From assembly GCA_019746155.1 (NCBI GenBank), contig JAIESJ010000232.1, positions 1 to 11,845 on the forward strand: a stretch of DNA of 11,845 nt. The letters run 5' to 3'. The notes beneath the pieces were generated by a model that saw only the letters and a list, made by a program, of their open reading frames with translations, was not told where the DNA came from and ran no database searches. Positions 1 to 6,922 of this stretch are shown here, in pieces. This DNA comes from Burkholderiales bacterium (GTDB taxonomy: Bacteria; Pseudomonadota; Gammaproteobacteria; Burkholderiales; SG8-41). Within the stretch, counting starts at the first letter, position 1; each line of letters starts with the position of its first letter. The position numbers were made by a program, and so were the translations under genes.

Positions 1-817
1 CGCGCAGAAGCTGTACGAGTCATGGGGGCAGATGGTGCAGGTTGACAACCGGCCGGGCGCTGGCGGGATCATCGGCAGCGAAATTGTTGCCAAGGCGCCC
101 CCCGATGGCTATACGCTGCTGATGGCGTTTACCTCGCACGTCACCAATCCCAGCCTGCAGCCAAAGCTGCCGTACGACACGCTCAGTGATTTCGCGCCGG
201 TGTCCATGGTCGCCGTGGTGCCGAGCGTGCTGATCGTGCATCCGTCGCTGCCGGTGTGGTCGGTGAAGGAGCTGATTGTGTTTGCCAAAAGGCGTCCGGG
301 GGAGCTCAACTACGGCTCGGCCGGCACCGGTAGCGCCACTCACCTGGCGGCGCTGCTGTTCAGTTCGATGACGGGCATTATCATGGAGCACGTGCCGTAT
401 AAAGGCGGGGCACTGGCGCTCAACGATCTCCTCGGCGGTCAAGTGTCGCTGATGTTCGGCAGCGCGGCTTCCAGCATGGCCTACATCCGGTCCGGGCGGC
501 TGCGTCCGCTGGCGGTGACCAGTGCCGGGCGTTCCGCGGCGCTGCCGCAGTTGCCGACCATGGCGGAAGCGGGGCTGCCCGGGTTCGAGGCGATGGCGTG
601 GTTTGCGCTGCTCGCCCCGGCCAAAACCCCCGGCGCCGTGATCAACAAGCTCAACTCGGAAGTAGTGGCGATCCTGCAGCATCCCGACATGAAAGAACGG
701 CTGCATGGGTTGGGCGCCGAAGTCATGCCGAGCAGTCCCGCCGCACTGAACGATTACATCCGGGCCGAAATCGTGAAATGGGGAAAGGTGATCAGACAAC
801 TGGGCGTCAAGCCATGA
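1..817 (+). CDS. Bug/TctC-family tripartite tricarboxylate transporter substrate-binding protein (5' partial)
   Basis: This is the C-terminal ~270 residues of a periplasmic binding protein of the Bug family, which captures small carboxylates or related solutes. The frame is open from base 2, upstream of the first ATG at 32, so the gene begins outside the window and its signal peptide and first lobe are missing. Family hallmarks are present: the DNRPGAGG loop, an APPDGYTLL strand, the HPSLPVWSVKEL segment, YGSAGTGSATHLA, the VPYKGG loop and the LLGGQVSLMFG segment, followed by the usual hydrophilic C-terminal helix ending LGVKP. No TctA/TctB permease lies next to it, so it is an orphan Bug protein, as is common in Burkholderiales. 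The next gene on the same strand is an SDR-fold protein 215 bp downstream, possibly co-transcribed. The family call is firm; the ligand cannot be read from sequence. Confidence 0.95.
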   Translation, partial: AQKLYESWGQMVQVDNRPGAGGIIGSEIVAKAPPDGYTLLMAFTSHVTNPSLQPKLPYDTLSDFAPVSMVAVVPSVLIVHPSLPVWSVKELIVFAKRRPGELNYGSAGTGSATHLAALLFSSMTGIIMEHVPYKGGALALNDLLGGQVSLMFGSAASSMAYIRSGRLRPLAVTSAGRSAALPQLPTMAEAGLPGFEAMAWFALLAPAKTPGAVINKLNSEVVAILQHPDMKERLHGLGAEVMPSSPAALNDYIRAEIVKWGKVIRQLGVKP

Positions 818-926
818 GTGATGTTCAGCGTTGCCGCGGCACTTGCAGATTGCGCGGACAATTCATTCTTGCCGGTTGCGATAAGTGTGCTGTCGTGGCG
901 CGGCGCATCGCCTGCATGCAAGCCGC

Positions 927-946
927 CGCAGACGCGGTTGTCTGCG
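927..946 (+). terminator. Weak stem-loop after the Bug gene, possible terminator
   Basis: A 7-bp perfect inverted repeat (cgcagac / gtctgcg) with a 6-nt loop lies 110 bp after the Bug stop codon and is followed by a mixed C/T stretch (ctccccttgttt) rather than a clean T run. It could attenuate transcription between the Bug gene and the SDR gene. The rest of 818-1032 shows no convincing coding potential. Confidence 0.2.
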
Positions 947-1032
947 CTCCCCTTGTTTCAAGACGGAGAGCAGGGCCGGCTGCGATATGTCAAAATCCGG
1001 ACTTCCATATAAAAAACAGCAGGGAGAATCGC

Positions 1033-1806
1033 ATGGAACTCGGATTGCGTGGCAAAGTGGCCGCGGTGACCGGCGGCAGTGAAGGCATCGGGCGCGCGAC
1101 AGTGCTGCGGCTGGTTCAGGAGGGCGCCAGGGTCGCGTTGTGCGCGCGACGCCCCGAAGTGCTCAACGCGTTTGCCGATGAAATCAGGAAGTCCGGAGGC
1201 GAGGTACTGCCGGTGGTGGCGGATGCCGCCAAGGCGGGCGACATGGAGCGCTTCATCGAGGAAACGGTGAAACATTTCGGGCGCATCGACATCGTCGTCA
1301 ACAATGCCGGCGGTACGGCGCAGGATCCTTTCGAGAAGGTCGACGATGCGGCCTGGCAGCACGATCTCGACATCAAGCTGTTTGCGCAGATCCGCACCGC
1401 GCGTGTTGCAATTCCACACATGAAAAAGCGCGGCGGCGGGCGCATCATCAATCTCAACATGGTCGGCGCCAAGCAGCCTGGCGCCGGTACGTTCCCGACC
1501 ACCATCAGCCGCGCGGCAGGGCTCGCGCTGACCAAGGCGCTGTCCAAGGAACTCGCCAGGGACAACATCCTTGTCAACGCGGTGGCGGTGGGCAAGATCA
1601 AGTCCAGGCAGCAGGAACGCCGCGCTGCACGCCAGGGGATCAGCGTTGCCGAGCATTACGAAAAGACCGGCAAGACAGTCCCGCTCGGCCGCATGGGCGA
1701 GGCAGAAGAAGTTGCCAACGTGATCGCCTTCTTCGCTTCCGACGCGGCGAGCTATGTCACCGGCTGCTGCGTCAATGTCGACGGCGGACTGTCGGGGACG
1801 CTGTAG
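1033..1806 (+). CDS. SDR-family (short-chain dehydrogenase-like) protein lacking the canonical catalytic residues
   Basis: A 257-residue classical SDR-length protein. The ATG at 1033 is preceded by a good ribosome site (AGGGAG at 1021-1026), and the ORF extension upstream of it has no SDR similarity. The nucleotide-binding half is intact: TGGSEGIG at residues 13-20, an ARR segment at 38-40 and NNAG at 90-93. The dinucleotide site is therefore probably functional. The active site is not canonical. The catalytic Asn position reads Lys115 (DIKLF), the Ser region after IIN reads L-N-M-V-G (141-145), and the YxxxK pair is replaced by Thr156 and Arg160 in PTTISRAAG. The C-terminal YVTGCCVNVDGG is typical of SDRs. 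It is either a diverged subfamily with different chemistry or a binding-only protein; the reading frame and conserved ends argue against decay. It follows a Bug binding-protein gene on the same strand. Confidence 0.9.
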   Translation: MELGLRGKVAAVTGGSEGIGRATVLRLVQEGARVALCARRPEVLNAFADEIRKSGGEVLPVVADAAKAGDMERFIEETVKHFGRIDIVVNNAGGTAQDPFEKVDDAAWQHDLDIKLFAQIRTARVAIPHMKKRGGGRIINLNMVGAKQPGAGTFPTTISRAAGLALTKALSKELARDNILVNAVAVGKIKSRQQERRAARQGISVAEHYEKTGKTVPLGRMGEAEEVANVIAFFASDAASYVTGCCVNVDGGLSGTL

Positions 1807-1812
1807 AGGCCC

Positions 1813-1960
1813 GTGAATGAGTGAACAAGTGAACAGGTGAACGGGTGAAAGGCAATAAAACTTCCTCTTTCCCGACCGCCGGGGGAGAGCCTGCGCAGCG
1901 GGCGAGGGGAGCGGATCGGGGTGATGGGGCTCACTCGTTCACCCGTTCACTCGTTCACCC
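1813..1960. repeat. Inverted arrays of an 8-bp repeat flanking a GC-rich REP-like core
   Basis: Bases 1813-1852 consist of five head-to-tail octamers of the form GTGAAYRR. Bases 1930-1960 carry almost four copies of the same octamer in the opposite orientation, and a 13-base stretch (gtgaacgggtgaa, 1837-1849) occurs exactly in the reverse complement of the right arm. Between them lies a purine-rich, GC-rich core (1861-1929) with gggggagag and gcgagggga blocks, resembling the intergenic REP-type elements common in GC-rich proteobacteria. The arms could fold into a long cruciform or RNA stem. The block fills the space between the SDR gene and the membrane-protein gene and codes for nothing recognisable. 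Confidence 0.7.
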
Positions 1961-1978
1961 TGACGATATTGGACCGCA

Positions 1979-3271
1979 GTGATACGCTACACGCTCGCGG
2001 CATGGCTGTTTGTCGCGGTGGTGGCACTCGTCATCATCGGCGAGATCGTTCCATTTTTCCCCCGCTGGCTGACGGGGATCATCGCCTGGAGTGCCTGCGC
2101 GCTGCTGTGGTCGCGTCTGTCGCGCACCCAGGTGCGGATCGTGCTGGCACTCGTCGCCTTCGGCGCCGCGGGCGTGATGTGGGGCATGGCCAGCGGCAAG
2201 ACAGGGCTTATCCAGCGCGCTCTGGCGCAGAATATCCCGCTGGTCGGCATGCTGATCGCGGTGTCGTTTCTGCAGTTGATCAGCACTACGCGCGGCGCAG
2301 ACGGCACGCGGCTCGACACCGGGCGCTTTGCCCTGCTGCGCACGTTGGTCGGCGTGCATCTGTTCGGCGCAGTGATCAATTTCTCGGCGGTCGCGATTTT
2401 CGCCGACCGGCTGGCCACTCGTTCCCGGCTCACGCTGGAACAGGCGATGGGACTGTCGCAGGCCTTCATCATCGGCGCCCTGTGGTCGCCGTTCTACGGC
2501 GCGATGGCGGTGGCGCTGACCGCGGCGCCGGGCGCGAGCATCAGCCGCCTGATGGGCATGGGCATTCCTCTGACGGTGATCGCATTGCTGCTGTCATGGC
2601 TGACGCTTTCCTCCCGGCGCTTCGGCCATGCCCGCGGTTTTGTGGGCTACCCGGTGCACTTCGAGGCGCTGTGGGTGCCGGCGGTGCTGGCGATCGGCGT
2701 GCTGACCGTGCACGAACTCAAACCGGCGTGGTCGGTTCTGGCGGTCATCGCCGCGCTGGCACCGCTGGTGACCGTCGCCACGCTGCTTGTGCGTGAGGGC
2801 AACCGCGCCGCGGCCTCGTTATACCGGCTGATCACCGTGCGACTGCCGGAGATGGGCGGCGAAATGTCGCTGTTCCTCGCGGCGGGCGTGCTCTCGGCCG
2901 GCATGACGGGGATGATCGCGGCGCTCGACCTCGGCGTGCCATTCGCGCGTTTCGGGGGCATGGAGGCGAGCGTCGTACTGGTGGTGATCACGCTGCTGGC
3001 GTGGGTCGGTTTCCATCCCGTCATCATGGTGTCGGTAGTGGGTCCGTGGCTGGCGCCGCTCGACCCGAACCCCAACTTGCTGGCGATGACCTTTCTCATG
3101 ACTTGGGGCATAGGTCTTGTTGGCTGTCCGATGTCCAACACCATGCTGGCGATGCAGGGGCGCTATCAGGCTCCGTTCCGCGAACTGCTGCGCGAGAACC
3201 GTGCCTTCAGCCTCAAGATGACGCTGCTGAGCGTGGCGGCGCTCAACCTCTATGCCCGCGTCGCGGCGTAG
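1979..3271 (+). CDS. Polytopic inner-membrane protein, probable transporter of unrecognised family
   Basis: A 430-residue, very hydrophobic protein with about 11-13 predicted membrane segments, for example residues 5-26, 50-70, 76-95, 110-135, 150-175, 185-205, 222-242, 295-315, 325-350 and 365-390. The frame opens after a stop at 1961 and the first usable start is GTG at 1979. No good ribosome site precedes it, so the start is the least certain part. Two similar-looking segments each contain an aromatic-proline break within a membrane span: ALWSPFYGAM around residue 165 and WVGFHPVIM around residue 345. Such paired broken helices are reminiscent of ion-transporter (IT) superfamily carriers with inverted halves, but I do not recognise a specific family. 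The polar GCPMSNTMLAMQGRY motif near residue 385 would be a candidate substrate-path element. No partner subunit is adjacent; the substrate is unknown. Confidence 0.8.
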   Translation: MIRYTLAAWLFVAVVALVIIGEIVPFFPRWLTGIIAWSACALLWSRLSRTQVRIVLALVAFGAAGVMWGMASGKTGLIQRALAQNIPLVGMLIAVSFLQLISTTRGADGTRLDTGRFALLRTLVGVHLFGAVINFSAVAIFADRLATRSRLTLEQAMGLSQAFIIGALWSPFYGAMAVALTAAPGASISRLMGMGIPLTVIALLLSWLTLSSRRFGHARGFVGYPVHFEALWVPAVLAIGVLTVHELKPAWSVLAVIAALAPLVTVATLLVREGNRAAASLYRLITVRLPEMGGEMSLFLAAGVLSAGMTGMIAALDLGVPFARFGGMEASVVLVVITLLAWVGFHPVIMVSVVGPWLAPLDPNPNLLAMTFLMTWGIGLVGCPMSNTMLAMQGRYQAPFRELLRENRAFSLKMTLLSVAALNLYARVAA

Positions 3272-3281
3272 TGATTGCATA

Positions 3282-3287
3282 TATAAT
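3282..3287 (+). promoter_or_regulatory. Candidate -10 box upstream of the zinc-ribbon gene
   Basis: A perfect TATAAT stands in a short A/T island just after the membrane-protein stop codon and about 75 bp before the zinc-ribbon gene. In DNA this GC-rich it stands out. No good -35 hexamer is found 16-18 bp upstream, so it may need an activator or be fortuitous. Confidence 0.35.
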
Positions 3288-3330
3288 AAGCAGTCAGTGC
3301 AGGGAGCTTCGGGCGGCTGATACCCAAAAA

Positions 3331-3362
3331 ATGCCGCTTGCATGACGAGAAGGAAGCGGCAT
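3331..3362 (+). promoter_or_regulatory. Perfect 9-bp hairpin enclosing the ribosome site and start codon of the zinc-ribbon gene
   Basis: ATGCCGCTT (3331-3339) and AAGCGGCAT (3354-3362) are exact reverse complements separated by a 14-nt loop. The loop holds the purine-rich ribosome site (gagaagg) and the right arm ends inside the ATG at 3361. In RNA this would place the start codon at the base of a stable stem, a layout suited to translational control. At DNA level the dyad could equally be an operator. The symmetry is observed; the function is inferred. Confidence 0.5.
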
Positions 3363-3837
3363 GGCTGACAGCACGAAATGCAAACGATGCGAGGCCGGGA
3401 TGCGTCTGCAGTCGATCGGCGCGGTAAGCGGCGAGCAGGGCGTACTCAAGGTCACCTTCCCTCAGCTTCCGGCTCTGGTCTGCCCGAACGGGCACAAGCG
3501 CTTCGCGGTTCCGGAGTTTCCGATCATCCTGCTCGATCACCTGGCGGGCGAGGACGAGACCAGCCTGCCGTCGGGCAAAACGCGCGGGTTGATTTTCAAG
3601 GATTACCGCTGCGGTTCCTGTGGCGCCAAGCTTGCCGGCGGCGACGGGCAGGCCCGGACATTCGGCTTCGACATCAGGGTCAAGGATATTCCGGCCTTTC
3701 GCGTCGAACTGACGGCACCGGTCTACAAGTGCCCCTCGTGCGCCAAGGAGCAGCTGCGTTCGCTGGAAGAGATACAGATGCTTACGGCACCGGCAATGGC
3801 GCACGCGTTCGAGGCTGCGGGTCTCAAACCAGAGTGA
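3361..3837 (+). CDS. Small protein with two probable zinc ribbons, function unknown
   Basis: A 158-residue soluble protein with no signal peptide. Cysteine pairs are spaced as two split zinc ribbons. C7-x-x-C10 pairs with C41 and H45 (CPNGH), and C84-x-x-C87 (CGSCGAKL) pairs with C124-x-x-C127 (CPSCAKEQ). Each half contains beta-rich sequence between its knuckles, which is the classic zinc-ribbon layout. The ATG at 3361 follows an AAGGAAG ribosome site and is held in the hairpin described separately. The protein resembles the small zinc-ribbon proteins that act as nucleic-acid or protein adaptors, but I do not recognise a named family. Neighbours give no functional hint: it follows a transporter gene and converges with a small secreted-protein gene. 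The coding call is strong and the function open. Confidence 0.85.
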   Translation: MADSTKCKRCEAGMRLQSIGAVSGEQGVLKVTFPQLPALVCPNGHKRFAVPEFPIILLDHLAGEDETSLPSGKTRGLIFKDYRCGSCGAKLAGGDGQARTFGFDIRVKDIPAFRVELTAPVYKCPSCAKEQLRSLEEIQMLTAPAMAHAFEAAGLKPE

Positions 3838-3961
3838 TGCCAGTCGTCGCTTTTCACCAGCATGTCGCCCATGTTGCGGGAAAAACCCTCGAGCTCATCG
3901 TTTGCCACCGCCATTCCAGCGCATCACTGGCCCGCTCGATTCGCTCCCTGTCCGAGTTAAT

Positions 3962-4222
3962 CTATTTTCTTGATTTCCGATAGCCCGCGTTGCGCGCTTC
4001 CTGCTCGGTCTTGAAACAGGTCCGGTTATCCTCGCCGTTCTGGTTTTCCTTCAGCAGCTTGCGGTAGGCGTCGCTGGCGGGCGTGTGATAAATTCCGGAG
4101 CTGACATTGCCGATCACCGGGCACTCCAGGCGGGTATAGTCCTTGGCCGACGCAGGAGTGCTTGCGACTGCCAGCAACGCCAGAAATGGCAGCAGGGATT
4201 TCGTCCGGATTCCTTGCTTCAT
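3962..4222 (-). CDS. Small exported protein with an Ada/sunset-like metal-binding domain
   Basis: An 86-residue precursor. Residues 1-26 are a Sec signal peptide (basic MKQGIRTK, a hydrophobic core LLPFLALLAVA, cleavage after ASA). The mature ~60 residues contain C34-P-V-I-G-N, SSGIYH (41-46), a second cysteine C69-F, and a terminal E-A-x-N-A-G-Y-R (75-82). The order Cys/GN-xSSGxIYH ... CF-xx-xxEAxxAGYRxS is that of the Ada-type metal-binding or 'sunset' domain, which is often appended to secreted nucleases. Here it stands alone, so the protein is probably periplasmic with a small disulfide or metal-stabilised fold. The start codon has only a weak ribosome site. It lies 139 bp downstream of the Bug binding-protein gene on the same strand and converges with the zinc-ribbon gene. 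Confidence 0.7.
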   Translation of the reverse strand: MKQGIRTKSLLPFLALLAVASTPASAKDYTRLECPVIGNVSSGIYHTPASDAYRKLLKENQNGEDNRTCFKTEQEARNAGYRKSRK

Positions 4223-4361
4223 CGCCCGGAACTTTTCGACATAGGGACGCGGGTCGGGCTCGAGCGTCCACGCGCTCGGCGGCTGCGGATGGAGCTGGTA
4301 ATCGCTCTTCGCGATGGCATTGAGAACTGGATGCTGTCTGGCATGGCCCCCCTGGGTTGCG

Positions 4362-5324
4362 TTATTCGGCTTTGACGCCTGCCTGCTGCACCACCTTGCG
4401 CCAGGTCTCGATGTCCTTCCTGATCAGCACCAGGAACTGCTCCGACGTGCCGCCAGCCGCAGCAACCCCGTCGCCGGCGAGCTTCTCCTGCATGTCCTTC
4501 GACTTCAGGATCTTGTTGAGTTCGCCGTTGACGCGGTCGAGGATGGGCTTGGGCAGGCCTTTGGGGCCGATCAGGCCATGCCACAGGATCACTTCATAGT
4601 TCTTCAGGCCCGACTCGGACACGGTGGGAATTTCAGGCGCGGCCGGAATACGCTGCGCTGTTGTCACGGCGATGCCGCGCAGCCGGCCCGACTTGACCAG
4701 CGGCAGGGCGGCGGCGACGCTGCCGAATATCAACTGCACGTGGCCCGCCATGGTGTCGGTGAGCGCCGGCCCCGTGCCCTTGTAGGGGATGTGGACCATC
4801 TTGATGCCGGCCTGCATCGCGAACAGTTCGGTGGCGAGCTGGGTGATGCTGCCCTGGCCGCTCGAAGCATAGAGAAGCTGGTCCGGCTTGGATTTGGCGA
4901 GCGCGATCAGTTCCTTGATGTTTTTTACCGGCAGTGAAGGATGGGTTGCAACGATGAACGGGCCCTGCGACATCTGGATGACCGCGGTAATGTCGTTGAC
5001 CGGGTCGAAGGCGAGCTTGTAGAGGCTGGGGTTCACGGCGTAGCTGCCTGCGATCAGCGTGAAGGTGTAGCCGTCGGGCGCGGCCTTGGCGCCGAGTTCG
5101 GCGCCGAGCGTACCACCGGCGCCGGGCCGGTTGTCGACGATCACTTGCTGGCCGAAGGCTTCCGTCAGTTTCTGCGCCGCGACGCGGGCAATGAAGTCGG
5201 TGCCGCCGCCCGGCGCAAACGGCGCGATGATGCGTATGGTCTTGGTGGGATAAGCCTGGCTCCAGGCTGGCGCGGCGACCCAACCCCATATCAGAACGGC
5301 AATGCAGGATAAAAGACGTTTCAT
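4362..5324 (-). CDS. Bug/TctC-family tripartite tricarboxylate transporter substrate-binding protein
   Basis: A complete 320-residue periplasmic binding protein. I chose the ATG at 5324 because GGAG lies six bases upstream and the protein then starts with a textbook signal peptide (MKRLLSC..., cleavage probably after A24 of WSQA). An ATG four codons earlier (5336) overlaps the stop of the aminotransferase gene as TAATG and cannot be excluded. The mature protein begins YPTKTIRIIAPFAPGGGTD, the Bug signature, followed by the DNRPGAGG loop (64-71), APDGYTF, HPSLPVKNIKEL, the YASSGQGS loop, HIPYKG and MAGHVQLIFG. No permease gene is nearby. The tight coupling to an aminotransferase suggests a ligand such as an amino acid or keto acid, which is inference only. 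Confidence 0.95.
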   Translation of the reverse strand: MKRLLSCIAVLIWGWVAAPAWSQAYPTKTIRIIAPFAPGGGTDFIARVAAQKLTEAFGQQVIVDNRPGAGGTLGAELGAKAAPDGYTFTLIAGSYAVNPSLYKLAFDPVNDITAVIQMSQGPFIVATHPSLPVKNIKELIALAKSKPDQLLYASSGQGSITQLATELFAMQAGIKMVHIPYKGTGPALTDTMAGHVQLIFGSVAAALPLVKSGRLRGIAVTTAQRIPAAPEIPTVSESGLKNYEVILWHGLIGPKGLPKPILDRVNGELNKILKSKDMQEKLAGDGVAAAGGTSEQFLVLIRKDIETWRKVVQQAGVKAE

Positions 5325-5335
5325 GTTGATCTCCA

Positions 5336-6493
5336 TTAAATGCGGCAGAGAATTTCCGCGCCTTTCGCCAGCGTCTGTTCGGACTTGGCGAAGCAGAAGC
5401 GCAGCACTTTGTGCGGCGGCGGCTTGCGGTAGAACGCCGACACCGGGATGGCCGCGACACCGTATTCCCTGGTGAGACGGATGGCGAGATCCGTGTCGCG
5501 CTCGTCGCTGATGGCATCGTAGCGCAGGTTCTGGAAGAACGTGCCGCGCGAAGGCAGGGGTTCGAAGCGCGAGCCCCTGATGCCTTCCAGGAAGAAGTCG
5601 CGCTTTTTCTGGTAGAACGCGGCGAGCGCCAGATAGGCGTCCTGGTTCTTCATGTATTCGGCGAGCGCGTATTGGACCGGGCCGTTGGCGACGAAGGCGT
5701 TGAACTGGTGCACTTTGCGGAACTCCGCCGTCAGCGCCTTGGGCGCCAGCACGTAGCCCGTCTTCCAGCCGGTGACGTGATAGGTCTTGCCGAAGGAGGA
5801 GACGACGAAGCTGCGTTCGGCCAGCCCCGGGAAGCGTGCGAGGCTCTGATGGCGGTGCCCGTCGAACACGATGTGCTCGTAGACTTCGTCGCTCACCACA
5901 ACAATGTCGGTGTTGCGCAGCAGGCTCTCGAGCATGCGCAGGTCCTCGGCCGAGAACACGCTCGCGGTCGGGTTGTTGGGCGTGTTGATGACGATCATGC
6001 GCGTCTTCGGCGTGATCGCATTCTGCACTTCCTGCCAGTCGATGCTGTAGTCGGGGAATCTGAGCTGGACATGGATCGGCTTGCCGCCGTTGACCTCGAC
6101 CGATGGCGCATAGCTGTCGTAGGCGGGCTCGAACAGGATTACTTCGTCACCGGGGCAGACCCATGCCGAGATTGCGGTGAAAATGCCGTAGGTCGCACCC
6201 GGCACGACGGTAATTTCATGCTCGGGATCGTAAACCGCGCCATAAAGGGTTTCGACTTTCTCGGCGATCGCCTCGCGCAGAGGAGCGACGCCGGCCATCG
6301 GGGGATACTGATTAAATCCGGAGTTGACGTATTTGGCGAGCAATGCCTGCAACTCGGGCGCGCAGTCGAAATCGGGGAAGCCCTGCGACAGGTTGATCGC
6401 GTTGTGCTCGGCGGCGAGCCGCGACATCACGGTGAATATCGTGGTGCCGACTTTTGGCAGCTTGGACGAAATGATGTTTGGAAATTCCAGCAT
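5336..6493 (-). CDS. PLP-dependent aminotransferase, YbdL-like (methionine/aromatic amino acid: 2-oxo acid)
   Basis: A fold-type I (class I/II) aminotransferase of 385 residues. It transfers an amino group between an amino acid and a 2-oxo acid using pyridoxal phosphate. Visible landmarks are SKLPKVGTTIFT (10-21), NLSQGFPDFD (34-43), GAT for phosphate contact (99-101), NTPNNPT (170-176), SDEVYEH (201-207), the Schiff-base lysine K236 in SSFGKTYHVTGWK, and the carboxylate-binding R365 in HKVLRFCFAK. The order, length and IDWQEV segment closely resemble E. coli YbdL, a methionine-preferring enzyme; kynurenine/glutamine transaminase-like activity is the alternative. The ATG at 6493 puts SKLP at the same distance from the N-terminus as in YbdL. 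A GTG at 6517 would add eight residues; neither start has a strong ribosome site. The stop overlaps the alternative Bug start by one base (TAATG). Confidence 0.93.
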   Translation of the reverse strand: MLEFPNIISSKLPKVGTTIFTVMSRLAAEHNAINLSQGFPDFDCAPELQALLAKYVNSGFNQYPPMAGVAPLREAIAEKVETLYGAVYDPEHEITVVPGATYGIFTAISAWVCPGDEVILFEPAYDSYAPSVEVNGGKPIHVQLRFPDYSIDWQEVQNAITPKTRMIVINTPNNPTASVFSAEDLRMLESLLRNTDIVVVSDEVYEHIVFDGHRHQSLARFPGLAERSFVVSSFGKTYHVTGWKTGYVLAPKALTAEFRKVHQFNAFVANGPVQYALAEYMKNQDAYLALAAFYQKKRDFFLEGIRGSRFEPLPSRGTFFQNLRYDAISDERDTDLAIRLTREYGVAAIPVSAFYRKPPPHKVLRFCFAKSEQTLAKGAEILCRI

Positions 6494-6549
6494 CGCAGCG
6501 CGGCCCGCGCGGTTCACGGCTTTGCTTTGTTATAAGACGTTATTCTAGC

Positions 6550-6580
6550 AGCCTGTCGGACTTTGAGGGTCCGACAGGCT
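6550..6580. repeat. 12-bp perfect palindromic stem-loop upstream of the aminotransferase gene
   Basis: AGCCTGTCGGAC (6550-6561) and GTCCGACAGGCT (6569-6580) pair perfectly around a 7-nt loop. There is no T tract on either side, so it is not a standard terminator for a known gene. A partly matching copy of one arm (tccgacagtct, 6622-6632) sits where the aldo/keto reductase remnant loses its homology. The pattern suggests a dispersed palindromic repeat or the scar of a small mobile element. A candidate -10 (TATAAC on the minus strand, 6534-6529) for the aminotransferase lies just beside it. Confidence 0.6.
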
Positions 6581-6592
6581 CCTGGCAGGGCT

Positions 6593-6811
6593 TCACTGGG
6601 CGGCGGTGATGCGCCCCGCGCTCCGACAGTCTGTGGAAGTCTGCCAGGTGCCGAGGCCGACGGCAGGCAATATTTCCCCGCCGCGCGGTATGGGCCGCTT
6701 GAGTATCTGTTGCGGGTCGGATTGGTCTGCAGTCATGGTTTTTTCTGACATGGCGAGTAGCGTGGTAGCGCCGATCCGCTGCAGCACCCGACGTGGGGCG
6801 CTCGACAGCAA
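6593..6811 (-). pseudogene. N-terminal remnant of an aldo/keto reductase
   Basis: The 72-codon frame contains a segment around residues 37-58 (KRPIPRGGEILPAVGLGTWQ) that matches the opening strand and turn of aldo/keto reductases of the type starting RxIPSSGExLPxVGLGTWQTF. The first 20 residues (RRVLQRIGATTLLA) look like a twin-arginine or hydrophobic export leader, as found on some exported members of the family. Homology ends after TWQTSTD and the frame stops 11 codons later. About 250 residues are therefore missing, including the catalytic Tyr/Lys/His region. It is a truncated relic, not a functional enzyme. The break point coincides with a sequence resembling the arm of the neighbouring palindrome. 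Confidence 0.55.
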
Positions 6812-6910
6812 CGGCGGTATGTGTTGTTTTCGTGCGTCATGCGCACATCATAGCCGCAGCCGAAGCCTGTGGGTAACCGCCGCCGCCGTGTCGTGATTGG
6901 CGGGATGGGC

Positions 6911-6916
6911 TACAAT
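6911..6916 (+). promoter_or_regulatory. Candidate -10 box for the redox operon (possibly leaderless)
   Basis: TACAAT ends seven bases before the ATG of the thioredoxin-like gene. A promoter using it would begin transcription at or next to the start codon, and no ribosome site is visible between them. The -35 region is not recognisable. It is the only promoter-like signal seen just upstream of the three-gene run 6923-8953. Confidence 0.4.
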
Positions 6917-6922
6917 CCGTTT

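Noticed and set aside
818..1012. 64-codon frame right after the Bug gene
   Set aside because: It starts directly behind the Bug stop without its own ribosome site and shows no recognisable sequence features.
598..1032. In-frame extension upstream of the SDR ATG (long frame from 598)
   Set aside because: The extension overlaps the Bug gene in another frame and shows no SDR-like sequence, while ATG 1033 has a good ribosome site and begins exactly at the family's N-terminus.
3723..3914. Minus-strand frame of 63 codons overlapping the 3' end of the zinc-ribbon gene
   Set aside because: The first 30 residues look protein-like, but the rest is antisense to the zinc-ribbon gene and there is no convincing ribosome site or family resemblance.
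5411..6535. Long open frame of 374 codons on the plus strand opposite the aminotransferase
   Set aside because: It is a shadow of a highly conserved aminotransferase on the other strand, with Arg/Asp/Val-rich composition typical of antisense reading in GC-rich DNA.
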